Source: Hydrogenophaga sp. NFH-34
Lineage (GTDB): Bacteria > Pseudomonadota > Gammaproteobacteria > Burkholderiales > Burkholderiaceae_C
Reading direction: 5' to 3'
Assembly: GCF_021401345.1 (NCBI RefSeq)
Contig: NZ_JACBGE010000001.1
Span: forward strand, 186,001-250,000
Length of the DNA: 64,000 nt
Under the pieces are notes generated by a model. It made no database searches. It had not been told where the DNA came from and was given only the letters and a program-made list of their open reading frames with translations. Below are positions 1-7,322 of this stretch, piece after piece. The position numbers were made by a program, and so were the translations under genes. Every line of letters begins with the position of its first letter. The stretch's first letter is position 1.

Positions 1-1
1 C

Positions 2-940
2 GTGCGCGACGCGGTGCGCCGCCAGGGTGCCCACCGCGTCGGGGTGTTCCTGGGCACCAGCACCTCGGGCATTCTCGAGACCGAGATCGCCTATCGCCAG
101 CGCCATCCCGCCACCGGGGCGCTGCCGTCCGGCTTCGTGCACCACGGCTCGCACAACCCGTTTTCGGTGACCGACGCGGTGCGCCGCTACCTCGGCGCCG
201 AGGGGCTGGCGCTGACGATTTCCACCGCCTGTTCGTCCAGCGCCAAGGTGTTTGCCGCCGCGGCGCGGCAGATCGCGCTGGGCCAGTTGGACGCCGCCGT
301 GGTCGGCGGGGTCGACAGCCTGTGCCTGACCACCCTGTACGGCTTCGCGTCGCTGCAACTGACTTCGCGCCAGCCCTGCCGGCCCTACGACGCGGCGCGC
401 GACGGCATCTCGGTCGCCGAGGGCGCGGCCTTCGCGCTGCTCGAACGCCCGGGGGCGGGCGAAGCGCCCGGCGGCGTGCACCTGCTCGGGGTGGGCGAGT
501 CCAGCGACGCGTACCACATGTCGGCGCCCCACCCCGAAGGGCTGGGCGCGCGCCAGGCCATGGCCACCGCCCTGCGTTCGGCCGGGCTGGAGGCGTCGGC
601 CATCGACTACATCAACCTGCACGGCACGGCCACGGTGGCCAACGACGCGGCCGAAGGCCTGGCGGTGGCGGCCCTGTTCGGCAGCGGCGTGCCCTGCAGT
701 TCCACCAAAGGCGCGACCGGCCACACCCTGGGCGCGGCCGGCGCGGTGGAGGCCGTGATCGGCTGGCTGGCCCTGACAGAAGGCTGGCTGCCGGGCAGCC
801 CGGGCACCCAGGTGGTGGACCCAGCGGCGGCACTCGACTACCGCCTGACCGGCGCGCCGGCCCCGCTGCGCACCGTGCTGAGCAATTCGTTCGGTTTTGG
901 CGGCAGCAATTGCGCGCTCGTGCTCGGGAGGTCCGCATGA
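2..940 (+). CDS. Beta-ketoacyl-ACP synthase (FabF-type, aryl-polyene cluster), 5' truncated
   Basis: The last 312 residues of a condensing enzyme; the window edge removes roughly the first 85-100 residues, so the first codon here is not a real start. Visible are the nucleophile motif TACSSS (Cys at residue 77 of the fragment), the first catalytic histidine in LHGTATVAND, the second in GATGHTLGAAG, and the C-terminal SNSFGFGGSN loop. This is the complete Cys-His-His set of an active decarboxylating ketosynthase. It ends in an ATGA overlap with a chain-length-factor-like partner and is followed by a dehydratase and a ketoreductase. That context points to a type II aryl-polyene synthase (ApeO-like) rather than primary fatty acid synthesis. 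Acting as a KS/CLF pair with the next gene is inference. Confidence 0.88.
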   Translation: MRDAVRRQGAHRVGVFLGTSTSGILETEIAYRQRHPATGALPSGFVHHGSHNPFSVTDAVRRYLGAEGLALTISTACSSSAKVFAAAARQIALGQLDAAVVGGVDSLCLTTLYGFASLQLTSRQPCRPYDAARDGISVAEGAAFALLERPGAGEAPGGVHLLGVGESSDAYHMSAPHPEGLGARQAMATALRSAGLEASAIDYINLHGTATVANDAAEGLAVAALFGSGVPCSSTKGATGHTLGAAGAVEAVIGWLALTEGWLPGSPGTQVVDPAAALDYRLTGAPAPLRTVLSNSFGFGGSNCALVLGRSA

Positions 941-1749
941 ACCCCGCATCGCCCCTGCAGGGCTGGATCGAGGGCATCGGCCTGATCGCCCCCGGCCTGC
1001 CCGACTGGCCGACCGCCGCCGCGGTGCTCGCCGGCCGGCAGGCCCACGCGCAGGCGCCGTCGGTGCTGCCGGCCCCGGCGCTGCTGCCGCCGGCCGAACG
1101 CCGCCGTGCCAGCCGCGTCATCCGTCTGGCCCTGGCGCTGGGGCAGCAGGCCGTGGAACACGCGGGCGCCGACGCGGCGACGCTGGCCACGGTGTTCGCC
1201 GCCTCCGAGGCCGATGGCCACAACTGCCACGCGCTGTGTGAACAGCTGGCCGGTGACGACCGCCAGGTCTCGCCCACCCGTTTTCACAACTCGGTGCACA
1301 ACGCGGCGGCGGGTTACTGGGGCATCGCCACGCGCAGCATGGCGCCGTGCCAGGTGCTGTGCGCGCACGACGCCAGCCTGGGCGCGGGCCTGCTCGATGC
1401 GCTGGCGCAGGTTCAGGTCGACCAGGTGCCCGTGCTGCTGGTGTGCTACGACAGCGAATACCCCGAGCCGCTGCACGCGACGCGGCCGTTCCCCGACGCG
1501 GCCGGGCTGGCGCTGCTGCTGACCCCGGCACACACCGGGCGTTCGCTGGCCCGCCTGGCCGTGGGGCCTGCGGACAGCGCCGCCGCCGTGGCGCGCCTGC
1601 CGCAGGCGGGGCTCGAAGCGCTGCGCCAGGCGTTTCCCGCCTTGCGCCTGCTGCCGGCGCTGGCCGCGCTGGCGCAGGGGCAGGCGGCCAGCCTGGTCAT
1701 GGAACAGTTGCCGGGCGAGCCGCTGGACATCGAGATCGCGCCGTGCTGA
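937..1749 (+). CDS. Small ketosynthase-like protein, chain-length-factor type
   Basis: A 270-residue protein whose ATG overlaps the ketosynthase stop (ATGA), which implies translational coupling. It resembles the short 'ketoacyl-synthase N-terminal-like' family (PF13723), which accompanies aryl-polyene ketosynthases as the chain-length-factor partner (ApeC-like). It carries FHNSVHNAAAGYW and a CAHDASLGAGL segment where the active-site cysteine loop would lie. The C-terminal HGT and GHTLGAAG histidine motifs of true ketosynthases are absent, and the protein is about 140 residues shorter than FabF. It is therefore probably non-catalytic and sets polyene length as a heterodimer with the upstream enzyme. 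An open frame extends upstream, but it only shadows the ketosynthase. Confidence 0.75.
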   Translation: MNPASPLQGWIEGIGLIAPGLPDWPTAAAVLAGRQAHAQAPSVLPAPALLPPAERRRASRVIRLALALGQQAVEHAGADAATLATVFAASEADGHNCHALCEQLAGDDRQVSPTRFHNSVHNAAAGYWGIATRSMAPCQVLCAHDASLGAGLLDALAQVQVDQVPVLLVCYDSEYPEPLHATRPFPDAAGLALLLTPAHTGRSLARLAVGPADSAAAVARLPQAGLEALRQAFPALRLLPALAALAQGQAASLVMEQLPGEPLDIEIAPC

Positions 1750-2180
1750 ACCGCGACTGGATCGCCGCCCACATTCCGCACCAGGGCCGCATGTGCCTGC
1801 TGGACGCGGTGCTCGACTGGGACGCCCAGCGCGTGCGTTGCCGCGCCACCGGCCACACCGCCCCGGACCATCCGCTGCGTGAGGCGGGGCGCCTGGGCGT
1901 GGCGGCGGGCATCGAATACGCGGCCCAGGCCATGGCCGTGCATGGCGTGCTGCTGGCGGCCGATGGCGCGCCGCTGGGTGTGGGCTACCTGGCCAGCGTG
2001 CGCGGAGTGCGCCTGCACGCGGACCGCCTGGACGACGTGGCCGACGAGCTGCTGGTGCAGGCCGAACGCCTCTCGGGCGACGACAGCGTCATCCTCTACC
2101 AGTTCACCGTGTCGGCTGCGGGCCGCTGCCTGCTCGAAGGCCGCGCCTCGGTGGTGCTGGACGCGGCCCGTCTGACCTGA
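1743..2180 (+). CDS. Hotdog-fold 3-hydroxyacyl-ACP dehydratase (ApeP/FabZ-like)
   Basis: A 145-residue single hotdog domain. The start chosen is GTG at 1743, which overlaps the previous stop by 7 nt and gives VLNRDWIAAHIPHQG, the usual N-terminus of this family (initiator GTG read as Met). The central helix GIEYAAQAMAVHG carries the Glu expected of FabA/FabZ-like dehydratases, preceded by a DHPLREAG segment. Its role would be dehydration of the 3-hydroxyacyl-ACP intermediate in each round of polyene extension. In characterised aryl-polyene systems two dehydratase subunits pair (ApeI/ApeP); only one is visible here, and the other may lie left of the window. Position between the condensing enzymes and a FabG-type reductase supports the call. 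Confidence 0.8.
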   Translation: MLNRDWIAAHIPHQGRMCLLDAVLDWDAQRVRCRATGHTAPDHPLREAGRLGVAAGIEYAAQAMAVHGVLLAADGAPLGVGYLASVRGVRLHADRLDDVADELLVQAERLSGDDSVILYQFTVSAAGRCLLEGRASVVLDAARLT

Positions 2181-2200
2181 CCGCATTTCCTTTTGTTGCC

Positions 2201-2956
2201 ATGAACGCTGCCACCGCCCCGACGTCCCCCGCTCCTGTCCGCCGCGCGCTGGTCACCGGCGGCAGCGGCGGCATCGGCGCGGCCATCTGCGAGCGCCTGG
2301 CGGCCGACGGGCACCACGTCATCGTGCACGCGCACCGGGGGCTGGAGCGGGCCCAGGCGCTGGTCGCGCGCATCCAGGCGCAGGGCGGCCGGGCCGAGGC
2401 CATCGCCTTCGATGTGGCCGACCGCGCCGCCACCGCAGCCGGGCTGGAAGCCTTGCTGGCGGCAGGGCCGATCCAGATCCTGGTGAACAACGCGGGCATC
2501 CACGACGACGCCGTGTTTCCGGGCATGAGCGGGGCGCAGTGGGACCGGGTGGTCGATGTCTCGCTGGGCGGTTTTTTCAACGTGACCCAGCCGCTGACCC
2601 TGCCCATGCTGCGCACCCGCTGGGGCCGCATCATCAGCCTGTCGTCGGTGGCGGCGCTGGCCGGCAACCGCGGGCAGGTCAACTATTCGGCGGCCAAAGG
2701 GGCGCTGCACGCGGCCAGCAAGTCGCTGGCGCAGGAGGTGGCCAGCCGCGGGGTCACCGTCAACGTGGTGGCCCCGGGGCTGATCGCCACCGGCATGATC
2801 GACGGCCAGTTCGACGCCGACGCGGTCAAGCGGCTGGTGCCCATGCAGCGCGTGGGCCAGCCCCGCGAGGTGGCCGACCTGGTGGCTTTTCTGGCCTCGG
2901 ACCAGGCGGCTTACATCTCGGGCCAGGTGATCTCGATCAACGGCGCCATGCTCTGA
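2201..2956 (+). CDS. 3-ketoacyl-ACP reductase (FabG-type SDR) of the polyene cluster
   Basis: A 251-residue classical short-chain dehydrogenase. It shows the NADPH-binding TGGSGGIG near residue 20, NNAG, the catalytic serine in SLSSVAALAGN and the YSAAK catalytic pair, ending in GQVISINGAML, the standard FabG C-terminus. Predicted to reduce 3-ketoacyl-ACP to 3-hydroxyacyl-ACP before dehydration (ApeQ-like). It lies 20 bp after the dehydratase on the same strand and is the last gene of the + strand block. The next gene converges on it with only 15 bp between them. Confidence 0.88.
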   Translation: MNAATAPTSPAPVRRALVTGGSGGIGAAICERLAADGHHVIVHAHRGLERAQALVARIQAQGGRAEAIAFDVADRAATAAGLEALLAAGPIQILVNNAGIHDDAVFPGMSGAQWDRVVDVSLGGFFNVTQPLTLPMLRTRWGRIISLSSVAALAGNRGQVNYSAAKGALHAASKSLAQEVASRGVTVNVVAPGLIATGMIDGQFDADAVKRLVPMQRVGQPREVADLVAFLASDQAAYISGQVISINGAML

Positions 2957-2971
2957 CGGCGCCGGCCGGGC

Positions 2972-4156
2972 TCAGGGTGCCCGCCGGTTGGCCAGACGCG
3001 GCGCCACCATCGGCGTGGTGAGCATGGTGCTGGCCACGGCCATCAGCAGCAGGGCGGTGAAGCTGGCGCTGGTGATGATCTGGCGGTCCAGCAGGATGTT
3101 GGCAAAGATGATCATGATCAGCGCCTTGGTCTGCAGCAGCCAGCCGATGATGGGCGCCTCGCCCGCCGGCCAGCCCAGCACCCGGCCGGCCAGGTGCACG
3201 CCCAGCAGTTTGCCGGCGACCGTGGCTCCGAGCAGCAGCGCCGCCGCCGCGAAAACCTCGCCGCCACCGACCGACCAGCCGGTGCGCAGGCCGGTGGACA
3301 GGAAGAACACCGGCATCAGCACCAGCAGCACGTGGTGGCGCAACTGGTCCAGCCGCGCCTGGTCGAACCAGGCCGCTTCCAGCACCGCACCGGCCAGAAA
3401 CGCGCCCACCATGTAGTGCAGCCCGGCCCAGTCGGCGGTGAAGCCGCACAGGGCCAGCCAGATCAGGGCCACGTGCCAGCGGTCGGCCTCGGGCAGCCGC
3501 ACCATCAGGCGGCGAAACCCCCAGGCGGCCAGGGCAAAGCCGGCCAGGAACAGCGCCTGCCGGCCGACCCGGCTCCAGTCCATGAGGATCAGGGCCAGCA
3601 GGCCCCAGACGGCGATGTCGTCCAGGCTGGCGTAGCGCAGGATGCGCTGGCCCAGCGGCTGGCGCAGCAACTGCAGCTTTTCCATCAGCAGGATCAGGAT
3701 CGGCAGCGCGGTCACCGCGCAGGCCATGCCGATGCCCAGTACGAACTGCCAGCCCTGCGCCGCCTCGCCGACCCAGCCGGGCAGGTGCAGCAGCACGCCG
3801 GCGGCGGCGCAGCCCAGCAGCAGCGGTACACCCAGCGCCAGGCCGGCCGTGATACCGCTTTCGCGGCGGTGCCGCCAGGCCTGGCCCAGATCGAGTTCGG
3901 TGCCGGCGATCATGACGAACAGCATCACCGCCCACAGGGCCAGGCCGTTGAGCGCCTGCACCACGGGCGGCGCAAACACCCAGGCGTGGTAGTCCGGAAA
4001 CCAGCGGCCCAGCACGCCGGGGCCGAGCAGGATGCCCATGACGATCTGCACCACCACCAGCGGCGCGAAGTAGTCGGTGCGGCACAGCCGCCAGACCAGC
4101 CACGGCAGGCTGAAGATGATCAGCATGGCGACGAGGAAGACCTCGTTCGCGCTCAT
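2972..4156 (-). CDS. Monovalent cation:proton antiporter (CPA2, KefB/NhaS-like)
   Basis: A 394-residue integral membrane protein with about twelve hydrophobic segments. The start MSANEVFLVAMLII at 4156 overlaps the methyltransferase stop (ATGA); an in-frame upstream Met would lie inside the methyltransferase. Family features are MGILLGPGVLGRWF (conserved LGP after the first helices), a buried acidic residue in AGTELDLG, YASLDDIAVWGLLALIL (paired Asp in the core helix) and HYMVGAFLAGAVL. There is no TrkA-N or RCK domain, so the protein is transport core only. It is the last gene of the - strand pigment-tailoring chain. Why a cation exchanger is embedded here is not known; a role in proton or ion balance at the pigmented membrane would be speculation. 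Confidence 0.85.
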   Translation of the reverse strand: MSANEVFLVAMLIIFSLPWLVWRLCRTDYFAPLVVVQIVMGILLGPGVLGRWFPDYHAWVFAPPVVQALNGLALWAVMLFVMIAGTELDLGQAWRHRRESGITAGLALGVPLLLGCAAAGVLLHLPGWVGEAAQGWQFVLGIGMACAVTALPILILLMEKLQLLRQPLGQRILRYASLDDIAVWGLLALILMDWSRVGRQALFLAGFALAAWGFRRLMVRLPEADRWHVALIWLALCGFTADWAGLHYMVGAFLAGAVLEAAWFDQARLDQLRHHVLLVLMPVFFLSTGLRTGWSVGGGEVFAAAALLLGATVAGKLLGVHLAGRVLGWPAGEAPIIGWLLQTKALIMIIFANILLDRQIITSASFTALLLMAVASTMLTTPMVAPRLANRRAP

Positions 4157-4908
4157 GGTTTTCGGGCGGTGTATTCCCGGAACATGCCCAGGGTCACCGA
4201 GCACTTGACGTCGGTGAAACCGGCGCGCTGCAGCGCGTCCAGGATCGGTTGCGGGGCCAGGGCGGCTTCGATGGTGTCGCCGTAGTAGCGCCAGAGGCGC
4301 TTGATGTCGGCGTGGCGCCCGCTGAGGCGGGCCAGGGCAGGTACCACGGCGCCGATGTGGAAGCCCAGCAGGGTGCGCTGCAGGCGGCTGGCCGGGCGGC
4401 TGATTTCCATCAGGCAGACTTGCCCGCCGGGCTTGAGCACGCGCCGGTATTCGGCGAAGGCGCGGTCCAGATCGCCCACGTGCCGCAGCGCGTAACCCAT
4501 GGAGAGGAAGTCGACCTCCGCGTCGGGCAGCGGAATCGCCTCGGCGTAGGCCTCCAGGGTCTCGACCGACAGTTTCTTCTTCAGCTCGGCCAGCATGCCG
4601 GGCGAGGGGTCGAGCGCGATGACCCGGCCGCTGGGGCCGGTCAGCGCGTGCCCGGCCACCGTCACCAGACCGGTGCCGGCGGCGACGTCGAGCAGCGTCA
4701 TGCCTTCGCGCAAGCCGGCGCGTTGCAGCACCTGGCGCCGGTACCAGGCGCCGCTGCCCAGGGCGGTGAGGCTTTCGGCGTGGTCGTAGCCGCTGGCGCC
4801 TTCGTCGAACAGGGCGCGGGTGATGCGCCGGCGTTCGTCTTCGCCCTCGAAATAGCCGCGCAGGCGGTCACTGTCGACCATGGCGCCCAAGCGCCGGGAA
4901 TCGTTCAT
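4153..4908 (-). CDS. SAM-dependent methyltransferase (UbiE/Methyltransf_11 type)
   Basis: A 251-residue class I methyltransferase. SAM-binding motif I is LLDVAAGTGLVTVAG near residue 72, followed by an acidic LDPSPGML, then FLSMGYALRHVGD and RVLKPGGQVCLMEIS, all in UbiE-like order. The start at 4908 (MNDSRRL) has GGGAGC a few bases upstream; longer in-frame extensions run into the glycosyltransferase gene in another frame. In aryl-polyene and xanthomonadin clusters such enzymes methylate the aromatic head group, and that role is inferred here from position. It is 23 bp from the glycosyltransferase and overlaps the antiporter start by 4 bp, so it is almost certainly co-transcribed. Confidence 0.8.
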   Translation of the reverse strand: MNDSRRLGAMVDSDRLRGYFEGEDERRRITRALFDEGASGYDHAESLTALGSGAWYRRQVLQRAGLREGMTLLDVAAGTGLVTVAGHALTGPSGRVIALDPSPGMLAELKKKLSVETLEAYAEAIPLPDAEVDFLSMGYALRHVGDLDRAFAEYRRVLKPGGQVCLMEISRPASRLQRTLLGFHIGAVVPALARLSGRHADIKRLWRYYGDTIEAALAPQPILDALQRAGFTDVKCSVTLGMFREYTARKP

Positions 4909-4931
4909 GTTCGGGCTCCCTTCGGTGAATG

Positions 4932-5726
4932 TCAGGTTCTCTGGCCCGCCTGGCGCAGGCGCCGGGCGATCAGCAGGGGCAGGCGCAGCACGAAGCCCAG
5001 GAACAGGCGCGTGTGCATCCCCGTCAGCAGCGCGTTGTCGCGCAGGTATTTGAAGTGGGAAACACCGCCTTCCTCGGCGCTCAGGTAGCGCACGGGGGCG
5101 TCGATGTTGATCGGCCGCACACCGGCCCAGCACAGCCGTACGACGGCCTCGGGGTCGAAGTCGAAGCGGCGCATGAAGCGGGTGCCTTCCATGATCCGCC
5201 GCAGCGGCGCGATGGGGTAGACGCGGAACCCGTACAGTGAGTCGCCCACGCCCATCCACAGGGTTTCCAGGTTGGCCCAGCCGTTGGACACCTTGCGGCC
5301 GTTGACGCGCAGCGCGGGGGCTTCGGGGCCGAACACGGGCTTGCCCAGCACCATGGCGCCGGCCGCCCGCTGCGAGGCGGCCATGAAGGCGGGAATGAGG
5401 GCCGCCGGGTGCTGGCCGTCCGCGTCCATCGTCAGCGCATGGGTGAAGCCCTGGGCCTGGGCGCGGCGGATGCCTTCCAGAACGGCGGCGCCCTTGCCCT
5501 GGTTGACGGGCAGCTCCAGCACCTGCAGCCCCGGGTCGTCGGCGGCCAGCTCCCGCAGCCGGGCGGTGCTGCCGTCGGTGCTGCCGTCCACCACCACCCA
5601 GACCGGGTTCCACTGCTGGCGGGCCTGTCGCACGGTGTCCACGACAGTGCGGCCCGGGTTGTAGCAGGGGATCAGCACCAGGTGGCTGGTGGAGGGGGTG
5701 GCTTGCGGCGGCGGATGCTCAGTCAT
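4932..5726 (-). CDS. Glycosyltransferase family 2
   Basis: A 264-residue GT-A fold enzyme. It has HLVLIPCYNPGRTVVDTV, VVVDGSTDGST, NQGKGAAVLEGI and the metal/nucleotide-binding TMDADGQHP (DXD-type). A C-terminal amphipathic stretch (LFLGFVLRLPLLIARRLRQ) probably lies at the membrane. The start MTEHPPPQ at 5726 overlaps the acyltransferase stop by 8 bp. Many aryl-polyene clusters carry glycosyltransferase and acyltransferase domains fused or adjacent, acting on the polyene carboxyl or lipid anchor; here they are two overlapping genes. Donor sugar and acceptor cannot be read from the sequence. Confidence 0.85.
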   Translation of the reverse strand: MTEHPPPQATPSTSHLVLIPCYNPGRTVVDTVRQARQQWNPVWVVVDGSTDGSTARLRELAADDPGLQVLELPVNQGKGAAVLEGIRRAQAQGFTHALTMDADGQHPAALIPAFMAASQRAAGAMVLGKPVFGPEAPALRVNGRKVSNGWANLETLWMGVGDSLYGFRVYPIAPLRRIMEGTRFMRRFDFDPEAVVRLCWAGVRPINIDAPVRYLSAEEGGVSHFKYLRDNALLTGMHTRLFLGFVLRLPLLIARRLRQAGQRT

Positions 5727-6483
5727 GACGGGGGGTGGCCAGCTCGGCGCGGAAGTACTGCTCCAGCCCGGCGGTGAAGGCATGGTGTTCGGTCGTGACC
5801 TGAAAGCGCTGGCCCAGCCGCGCCGTGCAGCGCAGGGGCAGCACCGGGGGGCGCCAGAGCGGCCAGTCCTTGCCCAGGTAGGGCGTGGAGAACTCCAGCA
5901 GCACGGTCTGCAGCGGCACGCCGGAGCGGCGGGCGATCAGCGCCGCCGTCGGGTCGAGGGGGTCGAGCGGAAAGTGCTTCGTGCGCGAGCTTTCGGGAAA
6001 CAGCACCAGTTGCGCGCCTTCGGCCAGGCTGCGGCAGCTGCGTTTGACGATGTGGTGGGCGCTGCCGTTGCCGACATAGCGCGCCAGCCGGGCCGCAGCC
6101 CCGAAGAGCAGGTTGTCGAGCAGGCTGGCCTTCATCACGCACACCGCGTTGGGCAGGCGCGACGCGAGCAGCACCGCGTCGAGCAGCGAGGGGTGGTTGG
6201 CCACGATGATCAGCGACTTTTCGTCGCGCAGCCGGTCCAGCGCGTCGAGTTCGAAGCGGCAGGCGCACAGCAGCGACAGCAGGCCCAGGTAGAAGCGGAA
6301 CGCGCACGCGATGACGCGGCGGCCCAGCCACTGGCCGGCCTGGCGGGGCAGCAGCGGGTGCAGCAACGCGGCGAAGGGCAGCCAGGTCAGGCACAGCAGC
6401 GCCAGGCTGCCCAGGCCGACCAGCATGGCCAGCCGTTCGTAGAGCGGCCACAGCGGCCCGCGCTGCCGGGCGCGCTCAGTCAT
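5719..6483 (-). CDS. 1-acyl-glycerol-phosphate-type acyltransferase
   Basis: A 254-residue lysophospholipid acyltransferase (PlsC family). After a hydrophobic N-terminal segment (LAMLVGLGSLALLCL) comes the catalytic HX4D motif in NHPSLLDAVLL, then VMKASLLDN, and the FPESSRT block that takes the place of FPEGTRS. The start MTERARQRG at 6483 overlaps the upstream MipA-like stop by 8 bp. Predicted to transfer an acyl group, possibly the polyene itself, to a membrane lipid acceptor, as proposed for acyltransferases of xanthomonadin and aryl-polyene clusters. It overlaps genes at both ends, consistent with strict co-expression. Confidence 0.83.
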   Translation of the reverse strand: MTERARQRGPLWPLYERLAMLVGLGSLALLCLTWLPFAALLHPLLPRQAGQWLGRRVIACAFRFYLGLLSLLCACRFELDALDRLRDEKSLIIVANHPSLLDAVLLASRLPNAVCVMKASLLDNLLFGAAARLARYVGNGSAHHIVKRSCRSLAEGAQLVLFPESSRTKHFPLDPLDPTAALIARRSGVPLQTVLLEFSTPYLGKDWPLWRPPVLPLRCTARLGQRFQVTTEHHAFTAGLEQYFRAELATPRHD

Positions 6484-7309
6484 CGGCCACGACGCGGGTG
6501 GACGACTGGCCGAGGATCCAGGAGATGGCCACCCCGCCCGCCACGTAATGGCGGGTGCGCACCAGCGGGCTGTCGGCGAAGGTGGCGCCGGACAGGTTGT
6601 CGTAGCGCAGGAATGCGCCGATCCAGTAGCGGTCGTAGCGCCGCGAGATGGCCGCCAGGTACTGCATGCCGGCAAACCCGGCACCGGCGCGGTAGGCCGG
6701 CCGGTCGGGGGTGGCGTAGGCGGCATCGACGCCATAGAAGTACTGGTGCTGGCGGCGGTCGCCGAACAGCGGGCCGGCCTGAAGGCCGACGTTCCAGCCC
6801 GGCAGGCCGGGCAGGTCCTGCAGGTCGAGATTGAGCTTGGGGTGGAACACCCAGCCGATGTTGCGCACGTCGCGGTCCAGGGTGTGGGCCACGCGCAGCG
6901 GCAACTGGAGCTTGAGCTGCCGGCGCTGGTTCTCGGCGGTCCAGAGCGTGAGGTCCAGTTCGGGGCCGATCTCGAAGTTGGCTTCCAGGTCGGGCATACC
7001 CGCGCGGGCGTCGATGCGGCGGCTCGGGGCCGGCGGCGAGAGCGCGCCCGAGACGGTCAGGTCGACCCGGTCCGAGGCGAACAGCTGCCCGCGCACGCCG
7101 TGGCGGTCGGCCTTGAGAAAACGGCCGTGGTAGATGAAATACGGGGTCGGCAGCACGTACTGCTGGGACTGGTCGGACCCCCGGTAGGCCGGGAAACTGA
7201 CCGCGCCCACGCCCAGGCCAACTTCCCAGAGGGGCTTGTCCTCGGCGGCAAAACCGGTGCGGGCCAGCGCCAGGGCCGCCAGCACACAGGCAAAAGATGA
7301 ACGCTTCAT
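6476..7309 (-). CDS. MipA/OmpV-family outer membrane protein
   Basis: 277 residues with an N-terminal Sec signal peptide (MKRSSFACVLAALALARTGFA, cleavage near residue 21) and a body of alternating beta-strand segments (WEVGLGVGAVSFPAYRGS, LPTPYFIYHGRFLKAD, RYDRYWIGAFLRYDNLSGATFADSPL). These are diagnostic of MipA/OmpV beta-barrels, and the family's YRGSD and FADSPLV motifs are visible. It is placed 13 bp after the halogenase-like gene and overlaps the acyltransferase start by 8 bp. The family ranges from MltA-interacting scaffolds to small porins; here a role in placing or holding the pigment in the outer membrane is only inferred from context. Confidence 0.82.
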   Translation of the reverse strand: MKRSSFACVLAALALARTGFAAEDKPLWEVGLGVGAVSFPAYRGSDQSQQYVLPTPYFIYHGRFLKADRHGVRGQLFASDRVDLTVSGALSPPAPSRRIDARAGMPDLEANFEIGPELDLTLWTAENQRRQLKLQLPLRVAHTLDRDVRNIGWVFHPKLNLDLQDLPGLPGWNVGLQAGPLFGDRRQHQYFYGVDAAYATPDRPAYRAGAGFAGMQYLAAISRRYDRYWIGAFLRYDNLSGATFADSPLVRTRHYVAGGVAISWILGQSSTRVVADD

Positions 7310-7322
7310 GGGGCTGCGGGCC

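Noticed and set aside
2..2956. Primary fatty-acid synthesis (fab) cluster
   Set aside because: The short chain-length-factor-like ketosynthase, the ApeP-like hotdog protein and the opposite tailoring genes do not fit a fab operon, and acpP, fabD and plsX are absent here.
2972..4204. Longer antiporter starting at 4204
   Set aside because: The extra 16 residues lie within the methyltransferase coding end and are hydrophilic; the Met at 4156 in the ATGA overlap fits better.
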